Numbered from the stretch's first letter, positions 34,101-42,355 are shown. The stretch: DNA of 43,732 bases from Bacteroidales bacterium (GCA_015060965.1 SUXN01000024.1:1-43732); one strand, 5' to 3'. Notes: generated by a model from the letters alone, not told the origin. Program-made: numbers and translations.

Positions 34101-36503
34101 TTACAACGCTTTTATAAGGTTTTCTAAAGCATCAAGGTTACGAGGGTCGGCATTGACATCGAGCAAATTTCCGTTGCGGTCGATAACCCTGTATGTGGGA
34201 AAACCTTTTACTTTAAGGTATGCCTCCACCGCCGACTGCTGCTTACCGGGCAGGTTGTAATGGTAGACATTCTCGCCGGTCACCCCATACTCCTTGATTA
34301 CACTCCTCCAACTCTCTTGGGAACTTCTGTTGGCAAGATACAGGTATGCTACGTTATACTTATTAAGCCGTTCATACTCCTCTTGTGAGCGAGCAAGTGC
34401 ATCTATACAAGGTCCACACCAGCTGCCCCATACATCAATGATTACTACCTTTCCCTTCAATGGCTCAAGCAGCTTGCGCAGAATATCCTCTCCCTCGGCA
34501 ATACCTGCCACATCATCATTGCTAAGCAGGCTCGAAGGAAAACGCATCTCGCTATCCAATATTGCAATACGCTTGTCGTTCTCATTTATAATGCTTGCCT
34601 TAAACGGCTCCATAGTTATATTCTCTTCAATATATTGCAAGGCAAGGGGTGAGAGAGATTCTTTGTTATGTTCAAGCTGCTTATGCAAACAATGTACTGC
34701 AAGAATCTCTTTCAGTACGCGGTTATATCCCAGCGATTCGGTTACATTCATCACAGCATACAGCTGCATCATAGACAATTCGGCACTGATGATATTCATG
34801 AAGCCATCCCTTTGAAGAATACTTTTTGCCTGCATTGACAATTCCGATTCATAGAACTCTTTTTCACGTCTGTTGCGTTCCTCGGTACCGGGAATGTTTT
34901 CCAATTCTCTGTAAAGAAGATGAGATGCCTCTGCCCACTCCTCTATGACAACAAGTTCCTCATCCGTAATCTCAATCTTGCCGGCATCACGGTAACGCTC
35001 CAATATATACGGGAATATCCTGTCGTATTTAATCATCCTATTTCCATTGTCATCAACCACGTAAGCGTATTCCTGGTTCTTCAGAAAACTTGCCACGTCC
35101 CATAACGCCGTGCCGTAGTCACGACAGAAAGTATATGCCGGTTCGGGGAGTGTCTCTTGCAATTGGTGCACGAAATCCATATACTCGTTTGTCACTCTCC
35201 GCTCCTTGAATGAATAACCTGCCTGTGTCATAGCCGCGGCAAACTGGCATCTTTGGTTGCCTCCTACGGTCCGGATGTATCTTTCCGAAAGTGTCGGATG
35301 CTCCTCAAGCAGTCTTGCAAAACGTGCTTCTGCCTCCTTCAGTTCCGGCAGGTACTTCTCCATTACTTCGGTAGCCGTTATTTTGCCGGCATCTTCGTAA
35401 CCAATATCGAATCCGCACCATGGTATCGGATGTGCAAGTATCTCGTTCTGCAGGCGTGCATTCTTGCCCATAAAAAGCTTATGGCCCTTTTCAAGGTCAT
35501 AAAGCAAGAAATATGTCTCGCCCGGTTCTATGATATTACGAATGAAAGAAATATTCCAGTCCATTAGGACCTCAGAGGTGTTCAGTAACGGAATCTTTAT
35601 GGTGAAACGCCCAAGCGAGTCCATTGCCGCAAAGAATATCTCCTCTTTACCCTTAAGGATGTTCTCTAAAATTACCCCGTACCGGCCGTTTACCCTTTCC
35701 ATTTTATATTTTGGAACGCCCCTGAGCCAACCTGTCAATGTTACAGTGTCAACCTGTTGGTAACCGTTGTCCTTCAGCTTGGATATGGTGTCCTTCTGAG
35801 CATAGTCGGGCAAAGTGATGGTGCTTATAATTTCATACTCGCACTTTCTTTTGCCTATGGTTATGTTTCGACGGCCGTGCCTGTTCTTGCCAACCTTCAC
35901 GGCAAGTTCCTCACCGTTACACTCCAACAGGAATTCATACTTGTCGCCTCTCTGCTTGCGTTCCTTGTAATTCCAGAAACGGCAATCGTATATTACATTT
36001 TCGTTGTAAAAAGCGATTTCCCAATCGCCGTTCTTTGTATTCCGCCACGCTGTGGGGAAAAGGTCTGTTGCCTTTGTCGCAGCACTCTCCACTCCCAAGA
36101 TACAGTAATCGCCTTCGGCATCACCCTCCTTGAAGTCGAACTTTCTTGTATTGAGTGGGAGCGGTTCAAAGTGAAATACCACATCGGCATTGCCGTTGTC
36201 GGTAAGAAATGTCTCCTTGTCAAGTTCAAGCCCGTCACAACTGCGTACTGCATATATCTTGCCATCGGCCTGCAGATACGTACCTTGCGAAAAACGCAAC
36301 CAACTATCGGGACGACGGGATAGGTGCATATATACACGTGTCTCATCCTTGGTGAATTCAACGCGTGTTATTTCGGCAAGCGTAGAGACAAATCCCTCTA
36401 TAAGGCAGTTCCTGTCAACAGCAGGATTCTCCCATACCTTCTCCTGTGCAAAGCCACATACGGTGGCAAATGCGACAATGAGGGTTAAAAATAGTCTTTT
36501 CAT
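34101..36503 (-). CDS. Secreted mosaic TlpA-like thioredoxin-domain protein (WCGPC)
   Basis: 800 residues with a signal peptide (MKRLFLTLIVAFATVCGFAQ). Built from parts of its neighbours: residues 30-150 match the N-terminal module of the 612-residue lipoprotein (DSWLRFSQGTYLQADGKIY, GLELDKETFL, FEPLPL). Residues about 153-380 match the two N-terminal modules of the 674-residue protein (AWRNTKNGDWEIAF, TLTGWL, LGRFTIKIPL, EPGETYFLLYD). The C-terminal thioredoxin fold has WCGPC at 695-699 and cis-Pro in GFPTYRVID. It follows the 241-residue gene by 98 bases. Periplasmic thiol chemistry is inferred from the family; substrate unknown. Confidence 0.88.
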   Translation of the reverse strand: MKRLFLTLIVAFATVCGFAQEKVWENPAVDRNCLIEGFVSTLAEITRVEFTKDETRVYMHLSRRPDSWLRFSQGTYLQADGKIYAVRSCDGLELDKETFLTDNGNADVVFHFEPLPLNTRKFDFKEGDAEGDYCILGVESAATKATDLFPTAWRNTKNGDWEIAFYNENVIYDCRFWNYKERKQRGDKYEFLLECNGEELAVKVGKNRHGRRNITIGKRKCEYEIISTITLPDYAQKDTISKLKDNGYQQVDTVTLTGWLRGVPKYKMERVNGRYGVILENILKGKEEIFFAAMDSLGRFTIKIPLLNTSEVLMDWNISFIRNIIEPGETYFLLYDLEKGHKLFMGKNARLQNEILAHPIPWCGFDIGYEDAGKITATEVMEKYLPELKEAEARFARLLEEHPTLSERYIRTVGGNQRCQFAAAMTQAGYSFKERRVTNEYMDFVHQLQETLPEPAYTFCRDYGTALWDVASFLKNQEYAYVVDDNGNRMIKYDRIFPYILERYRDAGKIEITDEELVVIEEWAEASHLLYRELENIPGTEERNRREKEFYESELSMQAKSILQRDGFMNIISAELSMMQLYAVMNVTESLGYNRVLKEILAVHCLHKQLEHNKESLSPLALQYIEENITMEPFKASIINENDKRIAILDSEMRFPSSLLSNDDVAGIAEGEDILRKLLEPLKGKVVIIDVWGSWCGPCIDALARSQEEYERLNKYNVAYLYLANRSSQESWRSVIKEYGVTGENVYHYNLPGKQQSAVEAYLKVKGFPTYRVIDRNGNLLDVNADPRNLDALENLIKAL
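34105..34184 (-). repeat. 80-base near-identical block, copy 2
   Basis: One mismatch to 28604-28683 over 80 bases, covering the 3' end of the thioredoxin coding sequence up to the last codons. The stop differs: here the frame ends after IKAL, whereas the other copy runs on for KKE. Confidence 0.9.
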
Positions 36504-36601
36504 AAGTATTTTATAATTACAATCTGCAACAAATGTAGAAATAAAGGATAAGAGCCTTACCCCCGTTAATATTTGTTAAAAAATGCATTTATTCGCATCG
36601 A

Positions 36602-37327
36602 TTATTCAAATTTTACTCCAATTACGAAATAGTGCGGCGAGTGTTTTAATATGTCACTACTCATATCCGCAGGTATTTTTGTCTCGCCACAGAGGCGGTA
36701 TGTTTCATATTTCTCATCCCACCAGGGAGCTGCATAGAGAACAAGCGGAATAAACTTCCCCTTTTCAAAACCATCAATTATGAAAGGTCTTGTACTATAA
36801 TCAAGTTTGCGATGTGATTTATCTACACGGCAGTCACGCAACATCAGTAGCCTGCGAGCACCTCCCATCAGCTCCTTTCCTGCAACCTCGAATTGTACCC
36901 TCTGTCCCATGTCCATATTTACAGGAGTAAAGCCTATCTTCAATCGTGTTGCAAGACGGAAGATATCATTCTCCTCGTCATCGGCAATTGCCGACGCCAT
37001 TATCACTTTTTGCTCATCCTCACTGAATTCGCTTAATCTACGGATTAATTCAAATACTGATGAACGTGAACGCGAATCACCTACTTCCACCAAATTACCG
37101 TTCACATATTCCTTTACACAGAATTCAACATACGTTGCCTTGTCTTTCAATGTCGAAATATCATAGACAAACATATTATATCCTGCCTGTTGCAACAGTG
37201 ACAGATAATCGTCAAACGTCGCAACCAATTGGTAGTCTTCAAACTTTGTGTCAGCACTCTTGATTTCCTGTGCAAAGCCACATACGGTGGCAAATGCGAC
37301 AATGAGGGTTAAAATTAGTCTTTTCAT
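36602..37327 (-). CDS. Secreted protein, possibly DUF5041-like
   Basis: 241 residues with a signal peptide (MKRLILTLIVAFATVCGFAQ) whose DNA is almost identical to that of the 800-residue gene. The mature part has LLQQAGYNMFVYDIS, YVEFCVKEYVNG, a FSEDEQKVIMASAIAD stretch and LKIGFTPVNMD. This resembles a small Bacteroidales family I recall as DUF5041, but I am not sure of that name. Function unknown. First gene of the two-gene unit behind the ECF-type promoter at 37367-37392. No thioredoxin motif. Confidence 0.7.
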   Translation of the reverse strand: MKRLILTLIVAFATVCGFAQEIKSADTKFEDYQLVATFDDYLSLLQQAGYNMFVYDISTLKDKATYVEFCVKEYVNGNLVEVGDSRSRSSVFELIRRLSEFSEDEQKVIMASAIADDEENDIFRLATRLKIGFTPVNMDMGQRVQFEVAGKELMGGARRLLMLRDCRVDKSHRKLDYSTRPFIIDGFEKGKFIPLVLYAAPWWDEKYETYRLCGETKIPADMSSDILKHSPHYFVIGVKFE

Positions 37328-37366
37328 ATAATCTAATTATGTTTTAACAATATACTTTTACTATAA

Positions 37367-37392
37367 GACGGACAAACCGCCTGTTTGTTACA
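37367..37392 (-). promoter_or_regulatory. ECF-type promoter of the two-gene unit
   Basis: On the minus strand, TGTAAC (37387-37392), 16 bases, CGTC (37367-37370), then TTATAG. Spacing and flanks agree with the copies at 21735-21760 and 33748-33773. The leader to the ATG at 37327 would be about 30 bases. Confidence 0.7.
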
Positions 37393-37478
37393 AGGGTACA
37401 TTGATTTCTCATTCTTTCATCTCGGAAGAAAACTTCAACTCAAATGAAAAGTAAATTTCACCCACAGCAAAATATTCT

Positions 37479-37530
37479 ATCTAAAAACAGCTCTTTAGAC
37501 GTCTAAAAAGTTGATTTTAGATGTCTAAAA
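37479..37530. promoter_or_regulatory. Palindromic operator block, copy 2
   Basis: Holds TCTAAAAACAGCTC, the perfect palindrome TTTAGACGTCTAAA (37494-37507), and a second imperfect palindrome TTTTAGATGTCTAAAA (37515-37530). It lies between the 241-residue gene and the divergent membrane regulator, close enough to control both. Its first 29 bases are identical to copy 1 near 33814. Confidence 0.7.
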
Positions 37531-37574
37531 ATGCGATTTTACTCTGTTTCTTGCCCGATAGTGCCTAAAAAGAG

Positions 37575-37582
37575 TATTTTTG
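37575..37582 (+). promoter_or_regulatory. -7 element of the membrane regulator gene
   Basis: TATTTTTG matches the -7 consensus exactly, with CTTG 21 bases upstream as a weak -33. It predicts a short leader to the ATG at 37603 and rules out the in-frame start at 37531, which lies upstream of the promoter. Confidence 0.65.
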
Positions 37583-37602
37583 CGGACATAAATTTTTCAG
37601 GA

Positions 37603-38670
37603 ATGAACAGATACATATACATCATTATCTCCGTTGCGCTGTTTGCGTTATCTTACCTTTTCAACTACAACGACCGTCGCGACGAACTGCACGGCACAAT
37701 AAACCGCGAGTTCAAGCAGGAAGCACGCACGTGGTGTGACAGTATAATGATTATAAAAAATGAATTCCATAGCGATAATGGTACTTGTTCCGATGATTTC
37801 CCTAAAAACAAGAACCTGTATCTTGAAATGGAAGAAGGAGAAGTTGTCATTTCCCCTAAATTCTATAACCCTGACAGTTATTTAAAATACGAGCACGATT
37901 TTACTGAAACCGCTTTCCTTGTGAGCAATAAACAGCAGTTTGACTACTACTTCTCCGTAACCGACTCGTTGTTCAAGAATATGGTAACAAGGTTAGGTAT
38001 AAAGGCCGATGTTGCAACAACAGTTTATGCCAAGAGCCTCTTCGATATGTTCATATCTGAGGACAGTATGAATGTGAATGCTCCCTATGTGCGTACATTC
38101 CAGGCAAGAGAGGTTGAGGGCTTTACAACGGACAGCGTATTATTAGGTATCTGCGGACAAGGCAAGATAATAGGTACTGTTGATATTCCTGCAAGTAAGA
38201 TTATAAAAGGAATGGAACCGTTGGCAAAATGGCAGTTCGTCGCCTTGGCACTCATCGTCCTGTTGTACCTGCCTGCAATATATGTACCCAAGAGACTGCG
38301 TTATATGCAGAATGTAAAGTTCATCGGCAACACCTGCATAGATTTCAATACAAACACTGTTTACTATTGGAACGGTGGCAAGCTGTCACTTACCGACAAG
38401 AGAGCCGAGGTGCTGAAGGTGTTTGTTGACTCAGCACCCGAATACAGACTGCTTAAAGAGGATATATGCCGCAGGATATGGAACCGCGACGGCAAGGATG
38501 CCCAGGCGTTGTATAATGTTGCAATGAGTGAACTGCGAAGCTATCTCATTGCCGAGGATGATTCCCTTGAACTGAAAACGCAACCCAATGAAGGTGTGGT
38601 GCTGGTTGTCGACAAGAAACGCATACGCAAATTCCCGTTACTGCATTTCATAGGCAGGATAAAGGGGTGA
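37603..38670 (+). CDS. Membrane-tethered winged-helix regulator
   Basis: 355 residues from the ATG at 37603 (MNRYIYIIIS). Membrane helix at about 3-20, a periplasmic domain of about 190 residues (FKQEARTWCDSIMI onward, largely charged), a second membrane helix (WQFVALALIVLLYLPAIYV, about 212-230), then a cytoplasmic winged helix (LSLTDKRAEVLKVFVDSAPEYRLLKEDICRRIW, then ALYNVAMSELRSYL), like an OmpR/ToxR-type DNA-binding domain. Such proteins in Bacteroidales sense something outside and regulate adjacent genes. It is divergent from the 241-residue and thioredoxin genes, with the palindromic operator between. It probably binds TTTAGACGTCTAAA; this is inferred. Confidence 0.82.
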   Translation: MNRYIYIIISVALFALSYLFNYNDRRDELHGTINREFKQEARTWCDSIMIIKNEFHSDNGTCSDDFPKNKNLYLEMEEGEVVISPKFYNPDSYLKYEHDFTETAFLVSNKQQFDYYFSVTDSLFKNMVTRLGIKADVATTVYAKSLFDMFISEDSMNVNAPYVRTFQAREVEGFTTDSVLLGICGQGKIIGTVDIPASKIIKGMEPLAKWQFVALALIVLLYLPAIYVPKRLRYMQNVKFIGNTCIDFNTNTVYYWNGGKLSLTDKRAEVLKVFVDSAPEYRLLKEDICRRIWNRDGKDAQALYNVAMSELRSYLIAEDDSLELKTQPNEGVVLVVDKKRIRKFPLLHFIGRIKG

Positions 38671-38711
38671 ATAAAAAAACTAAAAAACGATGTAATATCG
38701 CATTTTTAGTA

Positions 38712-38719
38712 TATCTTCG
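38712..38719 (+). promoter_or_regulatory. -7-like element of the CBM9-like gene
   Basis: TATCTTCG followed by CAAAG, the same variant found before trmD and pyrK. Transcription would begin near 38726, so the start codon at 38726 would be leaderless; the in-frame ATG at 38750 is the better start. Confidence 0.5.
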
Positions 38720-38749
38720 CAAAGAATGGAAACTTTTAAAACAACCGAT

Positions 38750-39385
38750 ATGAAGACAATCAATGTACCAAAGATTATTCCAGCCGGAGATTTAGAGAAT
38801 ATTTTCGCAACATTACCCGAGCATGCAATAGACTGCTGCAACTGGCCAAAAGAGTTCCCATACTCACCTAAAGCCACATTCAAACTTTTCCACGACGGAA
38901 AGAAGCTCTACATCAAGTTCTCTGTTACCGAGAACGACATCAAGGCTGCCGTTACCGAGGACCAAGGCCGCACATGGACCGACCCTTGCGTGGAGTTCTT
39001 TGTGTCACCCGAGGGCAACCTCGACTATTATAACTTCGAGTGTACCTGTACAGGCAAGCTCCTGCTTGCATGGCATCCTGCCGATGCCGAGAAGGAGTCG
39101 GCTGGCAAGGAGGTTCTTGACAGCGTCGAGCGTACACCGTCGTTGGGCACTGAGCCTTTTGAGTTGCGTGAGGGTGAGCACTCATGGAGCGTAATAGAGG
39201 TAATCCCCGTTACGGCACTCTTCCGTAGTGGCGTAGAGAGTTTCGACGGCAAGGAGATGGGCGCCAACTTCTACAAGTGCGGCGACGAGCTCCCCACCCC
39301 TCATTTCCTCTCATGGAGTCCTATCGAGTGGGCAGAACCCAGCTTCCACCGTCCCGAGCAGTTCGGCAAGCTCATTTTTGAGTAA
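38750..39385 (+). CDS. CBM9-like carbohydrate-binding protein
   Basis: 211 residues from the ATG at 38750 (MKTINVPKI); an upstream ATG at 38726 falls on the predicted transcription start. It has the beta-sandwich pattern of family 9 carbohydrate-binding modules: NWPKEFPYSPKATFKLFHDGKKLYIKF, then DPCVEFFVSP and YYNFECTCTGKLLLAW, and a FYKCGDELPTPHFLSWSPI segment ending PSFHRPEQFGKLIF. No signal peptide is visible, so it may be cytoplasmic. Stand-alone CBM9-like proteins are common in Bacteroidales and their ligands are mostly unknown. Followed by a good terminator. Confidence 0.85.
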   Translation: MKTINVPKIIPAGDLENIFATLPEHAIDCCNWPKEFPYSPKATFKLFHDGKKLYIKFSVTENDIKAAVTEDQGRTWTDPCVEFFVSPEGNLDYYNFECTCTGKLLLAWHPADAEKESAGKEVLDSVERTPSLGTEPFELREGEHSWSVIEVIPVTALFRSGVESFDGKEMGANFYKCGDELPTPHFLSWSPIEWAEPSFHRPEQFGKLIFE

Positions 39386-39434
39386 GACAGCAAATTAAAA
39401 TATTGTTATAGAGATTATATCTCCTTATCCTTTC

Positions 39435-39472
39435 AAAGTGCTCCTCTTGATTTCAAGCAAGGGGAGCACTTT
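39435..39472 (+). terminator. Terminator of the CBM9-like gene
   Basis: Ten-pair stem AAAGTGCTCC (39435-39444) / GGAGCACTTT (39463-39472), with an inner CTTGA/TCAAG stem, then GTTTTAAT. About 50 bases after the stop. Confidence 0.85.
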
Positions 39473-39826
39473 GTTTTAATAACTGCAACTGTGATAATGG
39501 GTCACATAGAAAGTCTGGGGGATGGGATGATTTTTCTTTCAATTAAGTGTGGGGAGCATTTCCACCAGCAGAGGTAATTCCCCCAAGAGCCGGCAGACTG
39601 TTTTTCCCGTGTGCCTAGACCTTTTGCTTACTTTTCAGTCATGAAAAGTAAGTGACAGAACGACAACAAAACGAATATACGACAACTGACTAAGGGTAAA
39701 ATAACCCAAGGAATAACAACTCTATTATACCAATGTTCATTGCCCAAATCCACACAAACACCACCTAATTGATTTTAATGAACATTAAAGTAGAAATTTT
39801 GAACATATTATTCTGAAAATTATTCA
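39473..39826. other. Gene-free spacer with an 11-pair hairpin
   Basis: About 350 bases without a credible frame. It contains the hairpin CTTACTTTTCA (39627-39637), loop GTCA, TGAAAAGTAAG (39642-39652). The stretch 39500-39660 looks like a decayed or conserved intergenic remnant; nothing was recognised with certainty. Confidence 0.4.
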
Positions 39827-39834
39827 TATTTTTG
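39827..39834 (+). promoter_or_regulatory. -7 element of the patatin-like gene
   Basis: TATTTTTG, an exact TAnnTTTG match, 29 bases before the ATG at 39864. The nearest TTTG upstream (39798-39801) is 25 bases away, more than the usual 19-21. Confidence 0.5.
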
Positions 39835-39863
39835 TCTTTTGATATTAATAAATACTCTAATTA

Positions 39864-42146
39864 ATGAAAAAACTGCTCATAACACTGCTTATAATGCTTA
39901 TGCTGCCTTCGCTACTCTGCGCACAGAAGGTGGGCCTTGTCATGAGCGGTGGCGGAGCAAAAGGACTCGCTCACATAGGTGTAATAAAGGCTCTCGAAGA
40001 GGAAAATATCCCCATTGACTATGCAACCGGCACATCTATGGGAGCTATCGTAGCTGCACTATACGCAATGGGCTACACCCCCGACGAAATGATTGCCTCA
40101 ATGAAGAGCGAGGACTTCCAACGCTGGTACACCGGTACTATGGACCGCAAATACATGTTCTACTTCAAACAGAACAGGGAAGTCCCCGATATGCTAAACA
40201 TACACTTTGACCTGAGGGATTCATTATATATTCTGAAACCATCGGTGAACCTTGTGAACCCCACTCCGATGAACATGGGATTCCTTGAAACTTTTGCCGG
40301 AGCGAATGCTGCATGCAAGAGCAATTTCGACAGTCTGATGATACCGTTCCGCTGTGTAGCATCGGACGTACACAAGAAAAAACAGGTGATTTTTTCCGAG
40401 GGTGACCTTGGTGACGCAGTGCGTGCATCAATGAGCTACCCATTCTTCTTCAAGCCTATAAAGAAAGACGGTGTATTGCTGTACGACGGCGGATTGTACA
40501 ACAACTTCCCTCACGATGTGATGCGTAATGACTTCAACCCCGATTATATGATTGGCGTTGTGGTAAGCGACAACCCTACCGAACCGGACGAAAGAGACAT
40601 AATGAGTCAGGTTGAGAACATGATAATAAACCGCAGCAACTACAGGCTAACATATGACGACGGTATACAGTTCGACCTTGACATCAAAGGGGTAAACCTG
40701 CTCGATTTCCACAAGATTGACCAGATTGTGGAAGCAGGATACTTGCATGCAAAAGAGCGCATCGACTCCATAAAGGGACGCGTCAGAAGACGTCAGGACA
40801 GCACCATACTCGCCGCAAACCGCAAGAGATTCAAGGAGCGTATTCCCGAGCTCAAATTCAAAGAGGTTGTAGTGAACGGTGTCACTGAAGACCAGGCAAG
40901 GTCCATAGCCAACGAATTCTACAAATTCGGTGACGAATTCACGCTCGAGGATTGCAAGAAGGGTTATTACAGCCTTATGTCGGGAAACAACATCGAATCC
41001 ATTATACCCCATGCGGTGTACAATGAAGCAGACAGCACATACACGCTGCACATTGACGCGACCATCAATCCGCCTTTCACTTTAAAGATGGGCGGTAGCG
41101 TTGCCACGAACATATCCAACCAGTTGTATTACGGACTGCACTACCGTAACCTTGACAACCACTCAAAGGAGTTCGTCCTTGACGGACAGTTCGGTAAAGT
41201 ATATAACAATGTACAGTTGTCGGGACGCATAGATTTCCTGAGCAAGCTTCCTATCTCCATGAAGTTTATCGGTTCTTATTCAACCATAGACTACTACAAC
41301 ATGAAATACCCGTTCTCAAAGGAGAACTCTGTGGCGCTTAACCATCAGCGAGAAATATTTGCAAAGGTCAAGTTCATGTTACCCTTCCTGAGCCATCACA
41401 GGGCTGTATTCAGCATCGGCGTTGCTGATATAAAGGACGAGTACATGCCATCGAACATACTTGACCTCAACACGCCGTCATTCGACCGCAATGACATGGT
41501 CCTCTACAGCGCAGGAATAAAATTCGAGGGCAACACCCTAAACGCAAAAGCATTCCCTACATCGGGAATGTATGAATCGATATCGGCCCTGTTTATAGGC
41601 GGACATGAAAAGTACCGTGGCATCACAGAGGTAATGAATCCAAAACTACACCAATCGTGGTTACAGATAAACTACATACGCCGCGACCATTTCAACATCG
41701 GAAGCAAGATGACACTGGGCACATACGCACAGATTTTCTACTCTACCCGCAGACTTTCGCACACATACCAGTCAACGATGATGCAGGCAGGTTCATTCAC
41801 CCCCACCATGAACAGTCTCTTCAACTATGACCCCAAGTTCCGTGCCAACCAGTTCGTTGCAGGAGGTGTTACTCCTATTATTAAACTGAACAGCTTCCTG
41901 CAGATACGTCCCAGTTTCTATGCATTTGTGCCCTACCGTAAAATAAAGGAGAACAGCGACGGGACTGCAAGCTACGGCCATAGACGGTTCAGCGACTTCC
42001 AGTACATCGGTGACTTGACTGTAGCTGCACACTTCTCGGGATTGTCGGTCAGCGCATTCGCGAACTATTACAGTTCACACAAAAACAGTGTCAGTTTTGG
42101 ACTCACATTAGGCTGGTTTATGTTCAACGAGAGGTTTATTGAGTAA
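39864..42146 (+). CDS. Patatin-like phospholipase with Omp85-type barrel (type Vd-like)
   Basis: 760 residues with a signal peptide (ending SLLCAQ). Patatin domain 22-310: oxyanion-hole SGGGAKGLAHIG (28-39), nucleophile Ser58 in GTSMG, and Asp208 in LLYDGG, the Ser-Asp dyad of patatin lipases. Then a POTRA-like part (about 335-400: FKEVVVNGVTEDQARSIANEFY) and a C-terminal beta-barrel rich in alternating aromatic strands (YGLHYRNLDNHSKEFVLDG; FGLTLGWFMFNERFIE at the end). This is the domain order of PlpD-type autotransporters (type Vd secretion): the barrel sits in the outer membrane and presents a lipase. Substrate is unknown; phospholipids are likely. Single-gene unit. Confidence 0.93.
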   Translation: MKKLLITLLIMLMLPSLLCAQKVGLVMSGGGAKGLAHIGVIKALEEENIPIDYATGTSMGAIVAALYAMGYTPDEMIASMKSEDFQRWYTGTMDRKYMFYFKQNREVPDMLNIHFDLRDSLYILKPSVNLVNPTPMNMGFLETFAGANAACKSNFDSLMIPFRCVASDVHKKKQVIFSEGDLGDAVRASMSYPFFFKPIKKDGVLLYDGGLYNNFPHDVMRNDFNPDYMIGVVVSDNPTEPDERDIMSQVENMIINRSNYRLTYDDGIQFDLDIKGVNLLDFHKIDQIVEAGYLHAKERIDSIKGRVRRRQDSTILAANRKRFKERIPELKFKEVVVNGVTEDQARSIANEFYKFGDEFTLEDCKKGYYSLMSGNNIESIIPHAVYNEADSTYTLHIDATINPPFTLKMGGSVATNISNQLYYGLHYRNLDNHSKEFVLDGQFGKVYNNVQLSGRIDFLSKLPISMKFIGSYSTIDYYNMKYPFSKENSVALNHQREIFAKVKFMLPFLSHHRAVFSIGVADIKDEYMPSNILDLNTPSFDRNDMVLYSAGIKFEGNTLNAKAFPTSGMYESISALFIGGHEKYRGITEVMNPKLHQSWLQINYIRRDHFNIGSKMTLGTYAQIFYSTRRLSHTYQSTMMQAGSFTPTMNSLFNYDPKFRANQFVAGGVTPIIKLNSFLQIRPSFYAFVPYRKIKENSDGTASYGHRRFSDFQYIGDLTVAAHFSGLSVSAFANYYSSHKNSVSFGLTLGWFMFNERFIE

Positions 42147-42193
42147 GAAAAACAAAGAATATTGCATTTTTTTGAAAAAAAGTTATCAAAAGT

Positions 42194-42224
42194 TTTGCAC
42201 GTTTCAAAAAAAGCAGTACCTTTG
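42194..42224 (+). promoter_or_regulatory. Promoter of tRNA-Arg
   Basis: TTTG (42194-42197), 19 bases, TACCTTTG (42217-42224): a consensus-quality Bacteroidota housekeeping promoter, about 28 bases before the tRNA 5' end. Confidence 0.85.
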
Positions 42225-42252
42225 CACACGTCAAACGACAACAACTACAAAC

Positions 42253-42326
42253 GGTCTCGTAGCTCAACTGAATAGAGCATCTGACTACGGATCAGAAGGT
42301 TACAGGTTTGAATCCTGTCGGGATCA
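42253..42326 (+). tRNA. tRNA-Arg (anticodon ACG)
   Basis: 74 bases that fold completely: acceptor GGTCTCG with CGGGATC (two wobble pairs), D stem GCTC/GAGC, anticodon stem TCTGA/TCAGA with loop CTACGGA and anticodon ACG, variable AGGTT, T stem ACAGG/CCTGT with loop TTTGAAT, discriminator A. The ACG anticodon, with A34 edited to inosine, reads CGU, CGC and CGA. The 3' CCA is not encoded. Confidence 0.96.
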
Positions 42327-42327
42327 C

Positions 42328-42355
42328 AAAAAGGAACTCAATTGAGTTCCTTTTT
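42328..42355 (+). terminator. Terminator of tRNA-Arg
   Basis: A perfect 28-base palindrome built on AAGGAACTCAATTGAGTTCC, starting two bases after the tRNA and followed by TTGTTTTT. Confidence 0.93.

Noticed and set aside
37531-37602. 24-residue extension of the membrane regulator
   Set aside because: Lies over the operator and the -7 element, upstream of the predicted transcription start; MNRYIYII begins a normal membrane helix.
42139-42345. 68-codon frame across the tRNA
   Set aside because: Covers the tRNA-Arg gene and its terminator; the tRNA folds fully and explains the sequence.
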